64,000 bases of DNA, taken from positions 14,735,306-14,799,305 of the forward strand of contig OZ029921.1 of the NCBI GenBank assembly GCA_964023275.1, in the 5' to 3' direction. Below, piece after piece: positions 23,561-36,300 of this stretch. The notes under the pieces are model-generated. The model ran no database searches, had not been told where the DNA came from, and saw only the letters and a program-made list of their open reading frames with translations. The first letter of the stretch is position 1. Every line of letters begins with the position of its first letter. The translations under genes were made by a program, and so were the position numbers. Source of the stretch: Norana najaformis (Eukaryota; Annelida; Clitellata; Crassiclitellata; Hormogastridae).

Positions 23561-23888
23561 TTCAGAATAAAACTACCAAACATATCAAATGCTGATAAAT
23601 CTGTGGAACAAAAGACCCCCCCAATCTATGCTTGCAAGTGAGGCCTTTCCCAGTAAAAAGGATCTTGAATGTTATTCTTGTATTTCACGTTTGCTTCATT
23701 AAAACTACTATAGCCTTTGAGTATTCCAGTGGAACATGATCATCAATGTTTCTTACCCTGATGAGATCAGCCTCGTCTGGATTACACAGACCAAGATTAT
23801 CGGACACAAAAAGAAGACCTGTAAAGTTCAAATACGAAATTTCTATGTTTACAGAATCACTTGTTTAAGGATGCAATGGCCTAATTAT

Positions 23889-23898
23889 NNNNNNNNNN
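23889..23898. other. Run of ten Ns (assembly gap)
   Basis: Ten consecutive undetermined bases lie precisely between the two copies of the 8.6 kb repeat. A fixed-length N run usually marks a join of unknown size. Confidence 0.99.
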
Positions 23899-24303
23899 AA
23901 CCTGTCTTAACCTTAACCCTATTTAGATCTTAGATAGCCATGTATGGTGCCATTGTGAGGTTCTTTTAAATAAGACAGAGCGAGTAGTTTATTAATGACA
24001 TTTTACACAATGTTGGTCTTTTTCCGCTGGCTTTGGAGTGCAGACGTGTGCACAGTGGGAGGGTTCAGGCCAGATGCAGACAAGGGGAGGGAGGGGTCGA
24101 AAGTAGTTCATTTTTTGCAGATGTCCTTTATCAACGACCTCTTATCTGTATTTCAAATGGATATTATGCAAATGAAGCCATTTTTAAATACTCATAGTAT
24201 ACAAAATTGTTTTTATTTCATGACTTCAGATTTGCTTAAACACCTGAAGCCCAATTTAAGTCATTATAAGTATGACCAACACATACTACACACCACACTT
24301 ATT

Positions 24304-24309
24304 TTTATT
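24304..24309 (-). promoter_or_regulatory. Poly(A) signal after HAUS7
   Basis: The AATAAA hexamer matching that of the left copy lies 67 bases past the stop; the extra spacing comes from the local insertion. Confidence 0.5.
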
Positions 24310-24375
24310 TTATGTATTACACAAGTGATGTAATTTAATCTTGCAAAGCCAACAGAACAAATGTTTGTGGAGAGG

Positions 24376-27300
24376 TCAGTGAACTTTAACAATTGCCGAA
24401 GCAAAGGATGCATCCAGTGTTGTTGCGCCAGAAGCAAATGACTGTTCTGCCCGAAGAAGAGATTCCTCCAGAATTCCGACTGAAGATTTCAGTGAATTCA
24501 TTAGACTTTCCAGCTGTGTACCTGCAGCCAATAAAAACAAGAAAAGGTAGGGTAAGGCAAACGCACACTAATTACTTATACAGTATCTCTATTTACATAC
24601 AACAATTGCACTTCATCACAGCGACATATCCTTTCAGGTTAATGGTAGTTGTAACCACATTTCCTTAGTGAGCAAATACACTAAATTGACAATATCTGCA
24701 TTTTCCCATTAAATTAGGATATGAATCTGGAATGCAGCACTGATAGGCTGATGCATCAGTCACTGCCTGCTCTAACACAGAAAAATATTTTAGAATAGAA
24801 ATACAATCTGCATCCTTTTTTACTCGATAATCATCCGCATATGTTCAGAGATTGTCCATTTGTACAGTGCTGTAATGTGTGCGTATCCGAACATTTGAAC
24901 TCTTTCCTTGCCAGTGTATATTAGAGTTCAACAGCAGGCAAACAGTGCTCCAGTAGCGGAAAAGCCTCCACTGGCCGACTGTTGCCTACGTGTAGAACGA
25001 TTGACAACTGACACCTTGATCAAAATCCATCTGAATGAAGCGTTTATGCATATGATTGTGCTCATGAGCTGGCACTCCACAGACTAGTGGCACTGCTTGT
25101 CTGAACGTATGAAACTATCAAACAAACTTCACAAAAGACAACCCTAGACAAACAAAGGAAACTAAATGTGTAATTGTAGCCACAGCCCCACAGGAAGTGG
25201 GCAAATTTATGTAGCACCGCACCATAAAAATGCTTCATTGTGGGCAATTAGTTATTAACAGATATAAACAATAAAAAATTCAGGCATTTCTAAGTGTTTA
25301 GCAACAGCAACTGTTACTAAATGTGTGCATCTGGAATACTTGACAATTTCATTTTGGCCCACTGTTTACACCAGCAAACAGTAACCTGTGAGGCTCACAG
25401 TGCTTGGAAACCTTTATTATAATCATCCTCAATTTTGATGGCATTCTGCCAGAATTTTGATGGCATTCTGCCAGAATTTTGATGGCATTCTGCCAGGCCA
25501 TGCCTAAATGTCTTCAAACTGCTGCACTGGTCATTTGAGTAATAATTTCAGCTTGCCATGTTGCACAACTACGAATCCTGATGTCATGCTTCCTTCGATA
25601 TTAAGACTATTTATACTCCACACATGTCACAGGCTGTCACACATTAAAGTCACAAAGGCTTTCCATCACACAATCAGTCACCTTTTGCACTTTGTGGCTG
25701 GATCTGGTTCTCAGACATCTGTGTGAGCTCTGTGCGAATCCGAATGATGTCCTGTCGCATGTCTGTACAGAGAACTTTGAAACTGGCCTTAGCTGCCTGA
25801 ATTCCTGATATCATCTGCACAGGAAAAAGTTGTCTCATCATATAAAGCCAAGCATCACAAAACACACAACCTCCTAGAACTTTCATGAAAAGTATTACAC
25901 CCAATCCCAGGACCAGATGTGTTATTTCCATCTAATCCACTCATCAGCTCTCACCATTCAAAGCATTTTATGGAGCTAAAGCTTAGTCTTGACTGAAATC
26001 TTGTTTTTCAAGAAAGTAGAAGGCCTAAAATAGTCAAGACTTACAGCCAAGGAAGAAACAGTCTTTGTCACTTTAGAAAAAGCACATGAGTTAGAGCCTC
26101 CCCTTAACTAATTTGTGTAAATACTGCGTTCTTCAATTCCAACACTAAAACCTGAGGCATTACAGTTCAGACCACCCAAGTAAGTAATAAAAGTAAGAGT
26201 TACTTAATTATTGATCAATGTCATCTAATCTGAAAACTTCTATAGCAACCTATCATAATACACAAGGCAGCAGCTGATGGTTGTTTCTAATGAAAACTAT
26301 CCCAAAATCACAATCCCCTCCAATCAAGATCCATCAGGCCACAGGGACCAGAAGCAGGGTAAGACAGACTTTGTATAAAAGTATTAAACGGGGCAACATC
26401 AAAGAGACAAATGAATTCAGAAGCAGACATGAAGTAAGGCAATGGCATAACTTAATCTTCAAGGAATGGAGTGCATTGCTAGAAGGATCTTATATCTAAC
26501 ACGCACATTAAACAGCAAACAGAGAATCCTCTCTTGCAGCCAGCATATGTAAACTTGGTCACAAGCCCAAGAAATTTACTTTTATCTTTCTTGGCTCAAT
26601 CAAATTACCAACCAGTGAACAACTGATCTGACAGATAATATAAAATCAATTCGTAAAATGGCTCATTTCACATAAAAAGGAGTCAGGTCTTAATGCAATT
26701 CTGCATTCCATCACACTAGAATCAAGAACTTATTATTTTAGTATAAAATTATGAATCAGTTTTTCACAGCCCCTAAGCTGAGATCTGTCAATGAACAAGT
26801 GATAATCTTTCACACGTACACAAGAAGGCGTTCAAAGTACTTAGCATTTACAAGTGCATCAAATCTAAGATAAATGCTATCAAAGACTACATAAAGTCCT
26901 CAAACACACTCACCAGTAGGAATTTTTGGAGCGAGGAATGCACACGTTTGAAACATAGTCCAATCTGACTCAGCTGAGGTGGTTTCTTGGCACACCAATG
27001 CTTCATATCGTTGTCATAGCAACATGAGAAACTTGTGATAAGCTGATCAAATTCGGACAAGACAAGCTTTACAGTCTGCTTCACAGTAGCCTTTAATCTG
27101 GCATCTTTATCAGGACACTGGTGCTACAGTGAAAAAAACAAGGTAGCATTTCTCATACTACTAAACTGTAAAAAAATTCATGTTAAATTCTGCCTATTTT
27201 TGTGGTACCTGGGGTGGAATTGTCCACTATGAACCCACTGACAGTTTTTAAGTTGAGGTCTTTTGTGAAGGCAATCACATTACTGTAATATTTTGTTCGA

Positions 27301-30300
27301 GAATACTTCATTTGAGAACCTGCAAATCTGAGAAATAATAAGGGTGCTGTATAACAATTAACAGCCTTCAGTGTACAACCATGAAGCTTACGCCTCACAA
27401 AATAGTGCAAAGCTGTTAATGTTTGGAAAAAGGCAATCCAGAGTCACATCATTTATTTTCCAATAGGTTGTCATGAAGACTTAGAATCCTTTATTGAAGC
27501 AAGTATTTCCAATTATTACTCAATACATTTTCAATAACAGTACTGACAATACATTCTTCAACATAAAATTTGGTGGTCTGTGTGAAATTCGACCTTTTGT
27601 TCCGATTAATACGATTAATTGAGAATTACCACCTCCCCGCTATATATTGGTGTATTTTTTCACCCCACCACAGCCATTCCACGGACAAGAACACCTTTTA
27701 TTTTTAGTGTATCTGAAGCAAGTTTAGGTTGTTTGAAGGCAATCATCCAAGTTCCTCAAGGATGGACATGTCATTACAAGATCCTAATCTTGCTTCATCG
27801 ACCAAGTTGTTACACAAGCACTGCTGAGTTTTTAAAAAATTTTCTGCAGAAGCGCAGCAGTTGAAGCACTATCACTCTGAAATTAATAATGACATTTCTA
27901 TAATTTATTACCATTTTCTTGATGTCTTTGAGAACTTCTGTTTGCTTTAGAAGGGTTTTAGACAGGTGATTTGCATCCTCAGCCAACTGTGACAGACTTG
28001 GGATCTGAGCGCTAGACAAAATGACAAAGTCTTTCATTGAGAAATCATAGCAATGTCATGTTGATGAGCAAACATTCATGTAGCCCATTTTAAAAGCCTT
28101 TCTGATATACATCATAAAGATAAAAACTGCTAATAAAGAAGAATAAAGCAAAACACCTGCCATATGCGAATAGCCCTAGCATTAACCTTCTTGCAAGCAC
28201 TAACGTTTCACCAAAGACAATAAGTAAGTAAGTAAGTAAGTATATTCTTTATTATCATTTCACATATTATCATATTCAGGTCTTTATCCAATACAGCAGC
28301 ATAACTCTTCTAGTTATGTGAGCACTGTTCACTTACTGACAAATATAGTTTTCCTAATGACTTTACTATCATTTAGGCCAGTATAGGTAGTGCTTTGTGA
28401 GGCACTTAAAATGCATTACTTACATACATACGCTACATACGCACGCACAGCAGCATCTTGACTCTCCTCAGGAGATTCTCATAACAAGATTTTAAATTAT
28501 ATTACACTAAGAAAAGTATCATTTCTGGAAGATTTTTGCTGATACAAAACTCTTGAATCCAGGGTACACCTGATAATATTATGCTACCTTTGCATAGTTG
28601 TGTTGCTGAAATCATTTATTTCTCTAAGGATGTACTTAGACCTAGAATGCTAAACAAGTGTAATGTAATAAAATTTAATTTCTTTACAAAAATGTTAGGA
28701 AAAGGGAAGGCCTACTCTGCAGAAGTTGGATAATTAAGACATAGAAATGGGAAAACCTAGGCAAAACTAAGTACAGATCTTAGCGTTAATGAGGCAAAAT
28801 TTTCTGTAGCACACATAGCTTCTTTCAAATAAAAGCTAAGTTTTAAGGTGTAGTTCATGTACCTATTTAAAACAATTATGCCAAATAAATTTATCTATGG
28901 CACTCCATATGTACAGCTGGAAGTTCACGGGACCTGAAGTGGAAAATCAAAACAAAGAATACAAAGCCAAATTTATTAAAAATTGCTTTCACTTCAAGAC
29001 ACAATTTTGTTTAAACACAGTTTTCCAGATCTGGCAGCCTCCATTCCAAAAGGCAGTTAGTAATTTTCTGGTAACCATCACAAGTCCAATGACTATGGCA
29101 GTAAGTAGCTTGAAGACTAGTCTTTTGCAATGATACTGCATGCTAATACTCACAAGCCCAATACGACCTGCAAGTACATTGCTACGTAAACACGTACTAA
29201 AGTTTTGGTCACAAAATACCATTTCAGTTTAATACAACCCTTGCCATAATGCAGTACTTAACACGGATCACAAAATCCAAGTTAAAACTAGAAAGGAATA
29301 AAATTCAACATTAAGAAATGAGATTACTTTTCTTTTTCCATTAGTCGTTTATCCTGTTTGTTGATTTCAATCTGTTTTACAATGTCTGGTGGCAGCAGTT
29401 TGACCTCGGCCTTAAATGTATTCTGAACTGGTTGTCGAGAGGCAAGTGTATCGATAAAAGCACAGTCTGTGGAGAACTGGTCTGCCAGGTTTTTGTAACT
29501 ACTAGTAACAGAAAGCAAATTTCATCTAGTGAAAACACTCATCATCACTAGCATAAGCAAGAAAAGACAACACCTTACAATAAGCATCACAGCAATAGAG
29601 CACGGTGGCCGACTGGTTAGAGAGCTCAGACTGCAACATAGATTATGTGGGTTTGAACCTCCTCCACTCAGATGGTTACAATGAAGGAACCTTGAGCAAG
29701 TTTTTCACTCACACTTGCTCAGTGTCATCAACTGATGCTTAGTCATTATATATTGGCACTTGATAAATGCAGAAATTAAATTATATGTACGCACCTGCAT
29801 ATTTTGACAGCAAGCTGCAAAGGTTTTGCAAAGTTACTGAAACATGGCTATCTGACAGATCTAAAAGGTGCAACTTAGGATGAAAACAAGCAAATTCCTT
29901 TATTTAAAGTAGACGCTACATCATAATTTATTTTTTACCACAAAATATTAAGAAATTTTGTATTTTAAAATCACACAAACAAAAATCAAGCCTTAAATCT
30001 TGCATCAATAACAGCAGCTTTTAAAAAGTATGTTCGAAGTGGATGTGCGATCAAATATGCAAATGAATTACACTGCTACAATATAATACAAAATTTCTTT
30101 AACCTGCCATAAAGTCTATTCAGTGACACAGTTTCTTACAGCAGGTGAAGCAGACCTTACTTCTAAATGGGGACCTCAATTATGACTTAGAAATCATGAC
30201 AATGTCCACATTCACTCCTTACCTTCTCAATTACATAAAGAAGAAATGGTCAGCTTCAAAGATTTAGATCGCTGCTGGAAACTGATAAATTTATTTGGAG

Positions 30301-33300
30301 CTACAAGTATATAGTTAAAGGTGTGCTAGTCTGGGACTGATAAATTTAAACATAGCAACTATAAATCACAATTTACATGTGATAATTTGGAAACTGCTAA
30401 ATCTGTACATGAGACACACTTAAAAATACTCAAGTGTGATTCTAAAATACCGCTATATTATTACATCAAGCACTTATCAAGACTTCTGCAGGTGCTGATG
30501 AATGACTGCTAAAATGTGTCATTTTCCTACCTTGGAGATATTCCCGGTCTGAGAACTGACCACGAGTTTGGGCTGTCAGCATTATCAGCAATGCAGACCA
30601 AGTCCAGAAGCATATCCATAAACGCAATTTGGCGTGGACCTTGAGAAACTCCCTGTAGAAGAAACCTTTTTAAACTGGAATTCATCAAACATCATGAACA
30701 GAAAAATTAATTAATACCAGAAAACATTATCGTTTGCATTCTTGACAGATTGTCCAATAATAGTCAGATCACTGAAGAATAGACAACTGTCCACAAAGAG
30801 GGCTTTTGTGTCACACAGACTTAACTGAACACTTAACTATTTGGGTCATTCCATATCAATCAACCAGTACTAAGAGGATTGTACACCATCTTGGATTTTA
30901 AAGAAATTTGACACACTTTCTATTAACAGATATAAAGAACTTCTGAAAATGTTGTTTGATTGTCTCCATAAGTTTTCGAATTACAAAATTTTAAACTTTT
31001 TTGTCATTTTGTGACCTCACATAACTGCATTTCTTCATGTTTAAGCAATTCCTCATATTGTCTTTTTAACGTTCTGCCAATATTTTAAATAAATACATGT
31101 TACTAATACATAGTTTTTTCAGTGATTATTAGGTCACAGTTGAAACTAGAGTTCAGGGAACTGTCTATTATGGCTGTTTTGGTAAGTAACCATCACTTTT
31201 GAATGGATCATTGGTTTCTTCAACACTCACTTCACAATCTGGGTGGTATGCATATCTCCAATGGTCATTGATATTAGATAGGAGTGGTTGAACTTCGCAT
31301 ACTGCAATAATTTGGAAGGGCAGAGGACAAGAACTGGCATTGCCATCTGGGCTGCTGGACATTGTAAGCATCATCTGCTCCCATAAGTGGTCAACCAAGG
31401 TGGCAAAACACGAATCCATCCATTTGCTGGCCAGCAGCAAATTCAACACGGTCTACAGCCACATTCTGAAAGCCTTCAAAACACCATGATCAGCGATAGG
31501 GAGTACAAGCTCATACTGGTTGAAGTCGAGAAGTATTAGGCCATGAAAGACCAGCTCTGTCAGAAGGTCCAAACAGCTGGAAGCATCACTGATAAGAGGA
31601 AAAAATGAGCTTATAAGGTGTGGCCAAAAGTAAGCTGCAAAAAAGGCTTACATCTCATTTATTAAAAAGCTCACAGTGCTTGAGTCACCCTGAGTTAGAG
31701 CTGTGTATGCCTGTGTATGCGCAGGCCTCGCTGGATCAATGAAGATGTGTGGATGTAGCAAGGCCATCCATTCCTCTGCCATATGAGTAGCTTAGGCAAT
31801 CAATGTTTTTTCGCAAGCCTCATGGGTGGGTTTGGCCAACATATAACCTTTGGTATCAACCCTAGTGGCTCCAGAACTGTGGGCTCCATGGGGGGAGCTT
31901 GGCTAGTAAAGCATCAACCCCAGCTGCTCCGAACTATGGCTGGAAGGCACGATGGGAGCTGAAATGGCTTCTACAACCTAGCTGATGTAGGACAGAAAAA
32001 CACTAGGTGGCCCCAAATCGGGTGGTGGGACCTCTACAGCCAAGCTGATGCTCGCCAGAAGACACTAGGCGGCCTCAAGCCCCCATTTTACATCTACTCA
32101 ACAATTAATACAATGATTAGGTTCAGTGAAGATCTGAGACAGTGATCCTTCAGAATAAAACTACCAAACATATCAAATGCTGATAAATCTGTGGAACAAA
32201 AGACTCCCCCCAATGTATGCTTACAAGTGAGGCCTTTCCCAGTAAAAAGGATCTTGAATGTTATTCTTGTATTTCACGTTTGCTTCATTAAAACTACTAT
32301 AGCCTTTAATTCCACTGGAACATGATCATCAATGTTTCTTACCCTGATGAGATCAGCCTCGTCTGGATTACACAGACCAAGATTATCGGACACAAAAAGA
32401 AGACCTGTAAAGTTCAAATAAGAAATTTCTATGTTTACAGAATCACTTGTTTAAGGATGCAATGGCCTAATTATTTTAGTTTACTTTATTATTTATTTGT
32501 AGATTTCTTTAATTCCTCTATCATATAACAACGTGATCTATTGCTGATGTCACCAAACATACTACAGAATTTTCATGATTTGCCAATACATAACACCTCC
32601 ACCTAGAGCACAGGTGACAGGGTGGCTATTTGCTAGACGCTCTTTGCCTATTTTTCCTCAAAAAGTCATCATTTTATGCAAGGGATCGAGTTGTAGATGT
32701 TCAAATGCAGTATTCATCACATTTACAAATGTAAAAATAAAAACACGATTATTGTCGTTGCTAACGCTGAATACGAGAATCCATTTTAGTGTCTGCTGGT
32801 GCATGCTGTGGATCCAGCAAGTCATTCAACTTTGAATCAAACCTAAAACAAACATTAAAGTAATGAATTTCAACAAGTGAAACATCAAAATTTAAAATCT
32901 TGCCAATCTAACTTGCAAACAACTTGTATTGCACAAGAAAACAATTTACGAAGTATTACTCAACAGTCAAGCCTAATACATCTATAAAACAGGTGAGTAC
33001 TAGGAAATTTGTCCAAATAAACAGAAATGCGAAGGGAAAGCAATTTTGAACATGTCTTACTTTTTAAGTGGTTGGTCAGCAACCCAGAACGGCAATCCTC
33101 TAAACTGGGATGCTCATAAATCTTTTAACAAAGCTTAAAAACTATTTTCTTTTGTCAGGGCATGGCAGGGAGTGCTTCTGAATGAACTAATTGAATAACA
33201 GCAGAAATAGAATTTAAAAGCATAAGCATCAGCAAAAGAAAGTACATTGTCAAGGTCAAAACTGTACGAAGACTTGGTTCAATAAAGGTGAGTCAGAGGA

Positions 33301-36300
33301 ACACGCACAAGAGCAAATGTCAGAAAGCTGCAGTAAAGATAAAATTCCAAACTAATAAAAATAAATAATATAAAAAATAAATAAATATAAAAAACTAGGA
33401 CCAGTAAGAGAAAAGACATGCCTGCCAAGAGATGTCATTGTCCACGGAATAGTCTGATAAAGAATGTCCAAAAACCTGGCTGAGTAGAGACAAGTCTTGG
33501 GGGTAAATATCAAGTGAAGACACTGGGGTTGGGAGCAGAAAAAAGACTAAAGACCAGTGGCAGTGTGTGGATCATGACAACTTTCAAAGTCCAGTCAGCA
33601 TCCATGCATCTCTTAACACAGCTGATGGTGTTCAGCTCCTCCAGCTGACATTGTTGACTGCTCAAACACAGCTGGAAACCAGACATCCCCACGATGACTA
33701 CAAATAATTTTTAAACTATCAGCTGTGGTCCAGTTAAAGTACTCCTGTGCGGGGAATTTCATTTCCAGCTTCCGTGCATTGTACGAACTGGACTGCAAAG
33801 GTCATCTACACCATTGAAAATGGCTCTTCCACAGTAAGACACTCAGTGGAGTGGTGCACAAATAGAAAAGTAAGGGGCAAAGAAGAAAGCCATGAAGGAC
33901 ACTGCAGGTGAGTGTTACTCAGTCAGACACTGGTCCACCCATGAAGAATGACTGAGTACAGGGAGGAAGACATGATTGAAACCAGCTTAAGGCCAGGCTT
34001 ATACAACAAACCAATGCTGAATGTGATGATAGCTTGGTCAACAGTGTCAAAGATGGAAGACAGGTAAAGATGAGCAAATGCAGTTACTTTATCATTGTCC
34101 ATGAAGCAGACACTGTCACTGTGGAGTGGAATTTGCAATATGCTGACTAGAATAGAAGAATATGGAGTTTGAAGACAGACATGTTTTCAAGAAGTTTAGA
34201 AACAAGTCAAGTTTGATAATGATCAGCCGTTTCACACAGTGTCACCATCCCAAGATGGTTTCTTCAGCAAAGGGAAGACCGTTGCATGGAAGAAACAAAA
34301 TGGGAGGAAGCACTCAGCAATCGACCAATTGATTAATGTCAAGATGGTGATACCAAGCACATCAAAGCAGCTTTTGAGAAGGTGAATTGGCATAGCATCA
34401 AGAAGGCACTATTTGTCAGGATATATCGAAGAACTAGCATAATTATGTGATACCAGATATGATTTAGGAATAATCAAGAACTCTAAAAAATGACAGATTT
34501 ATCTTGTGGGTCCATCAAACAGAATAAAGTAAGCAAAATAGCTTTAAACTAAATCATACTTGTATATGAAACTAAATCATGAAGGCATTTGAAGGAAAAG
34601 ACTTTCTTATTCTGCAGAGTAACAATGTGAAAAAGGTCCTGCCAGTGTAGGAGAATAATCCCATTCACGGTTGTATTTGATTTGTACTTCCCAATTTAAC
34701 TGTGAACAAGGATTAAATAAGACCAAACACAGAAAATTTTGGAAAGAACTGAGAACAACCACTGGGTTTACTCAGTGTATTATGGTGTAAGAATAAAGTA
34801 GAACAGTGACAAGGATACACCGCATGCAAGCATAAGGCACAGAGTCATTCTTACTTTGAGAAGAGCCACTGAAGCAGACGAATTCGGGGTTCTCCTGGTG
34901 TAAACAGCAACTCCAGAATCCAACCCTCTTCAACATTTTCAGTGTATGGACATGACAGTTGCTGTAAGACAAAACCATAAATGAACTTGGCCAATATGAT
35001 TTGAACTTGATCATCAGGGCAGTCAGAGACAAACATAAGTGGCTAAAAGGTGGATTTTCTCCAGAGGTGTTAAAAGTACAAACAATTCTAATGGCACTGT
35101 ACACCATTACAATTATAATGTCAACAAAAATACCACATCATTTAAACAATAATACTGTTTTTCAAAAGCAGGAAAAACCAATACTTTTACCAGTTTAATT
35201 ATGCAATCGAGCTTAACAATAAGGCTTATTGTGAAAAGTAGTACAAGATAGGCATTGCCACTACAGCAACATTTTAAAAGAATTTGACTTTTCTGTCACT
35301 TTCAATACCACTTATCATGGTACATTGTGGTCTTCAACACTTTTCACCTTTATGTCACACTCTTAGTAGCTTTGTATCTAACCTGTAAACTCATAATCTA
35401 ATCAGTTTGTATCAATTAACTCACTCTGACATCAGCTGTCTTGAGCTGTGGCATCCTTCAAGGTTTGTTATTGGCCTTGATTCTTTTCACACTTTATACC
35501 ACACTATTTGGCTCACTGCTACCACAACACTTCAGGATGTGGTAGTCCAAGCAGTTATGTATTTGCCTCTCGAACTAACAATTGCTGCTCAAGCCTGCTG
35601 AGTGGACTCAGTGTAATGACCTCGGTTAAGTTTTTCGTGCACAACTGCCTCTGTCACCAAAAAGGAGTCAAAGACCTTAGTGCTTCTGGCTAGCTATATA
35701 TAAGACTCCCTGCATGGATGACTTGTTTGATTCTTCTCACCCGTTTTGCCCTTCTGGTTCTTTTTAAGTTGTTTTTATCACCATCTGTTGATGGACATTG
35801 TGTTTTCTTCTTGAGAGGCTGTTAGTTGGTTTTGTTGCTGCCTGAATTGACATCTTGTGTTTATGCGAGTCATGTCAAGCTTGTAAATAGCTTAAGAAGC
35901 AAAACATTTTAACCTAAGCCTGACATATTCTTTCATATCCCTAGACTACCGGTAACATATGGGGCATCCCAAACTGTTGTACTGTGCTTAGTCAATTGTT
36001 AAAATAGTTATGGTTATGGGAAACTTGGGTTCTGGATTTATTCGTTGTTTTGAATTTCTGAGGTGAATTTCTGCTTGGCTGCTATACAATGGATATGCCA
36101 GTTGCAGCCAGCCAAACAGATAGCACTCAATGACATATTTTATTTGTTGGCCTAGGAGGTGAAAATAGAACTTGAGAGGATGGGTCAAGAGATGAAAGGG
36201 CTGAATAAATTACAGCTGCAGAAAACTTTAGCTAAATTACTTACATCGAAGAAAGTAGGCACAGAGGACTGGAGTGTTAAAGAAAAACAATTAGAAATTA

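Larger units (their letters stand above)
15797..23818 (-). pseudogene. HAUS7: Headless HAUS7 copy (exons 4-10 only), duplicate or assembly artefact
   Basis: Seven minus-strand exons mirror exons 4-10 of the complete gene: 23818-23757, 22070-21949, 20919-20746, 19429-19330, 18541-18332, 17232-17100, 15945-15797. All splice sites and frames are intact, but exons 1-3 are absent because the copy ends at the N run. The last exon differs from the other copy by one extra serine codon (GATGATGCAT against GATGCAT on the plus strand) and by phenylalanine against serine in LKFSV/LKSSV. Exon 9 has one synonymous change. Without a start or promoter this copy cannot be expressed as HAUS7 on its own. It is either a recent real tandem duplicate or, as I think more likely, the second haplotype left in the assembly. 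Confidence 0.8.
15328..23888. repeat. Left copy of the 8.6 kb direct duplication
   Basis: This 8561-base segment aligns end to end with 23899-32474. Landmarks keep an offset of about 8580-8586: for example the HAUS7 exons at 17100, 18332, 19330, 20746 and 21949 recur exactly 8582 bases later. It ends directly at the N run. Small indels and substitutions distinguish the copies, most of them in the outer parts. Confidence 0.95.
23899..32474. repeat. Right copy of the 8.6 kb direct duplication
   Basis: This 8576-base copy starts at the first base after the N run and ends where homology to the left copy stops at the gap (CTAATTAT at 32467-32474). A 15-base-scale insertion near 24316 and a shorter GA run near 24371 distinguish it from the left copy. 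It connects seamlessly to the unique HAUS7 exons on its right. Confidence 0.95.

Noticed and set aside
33510..33798. Two overlapping minus-strand frames considered as HAUS7 exon 3
   Set aside because: Neither phase fits exon 2, and 32766-32842 supplies the family-matching segment with correct phases. The region lies in a decayed LINE.
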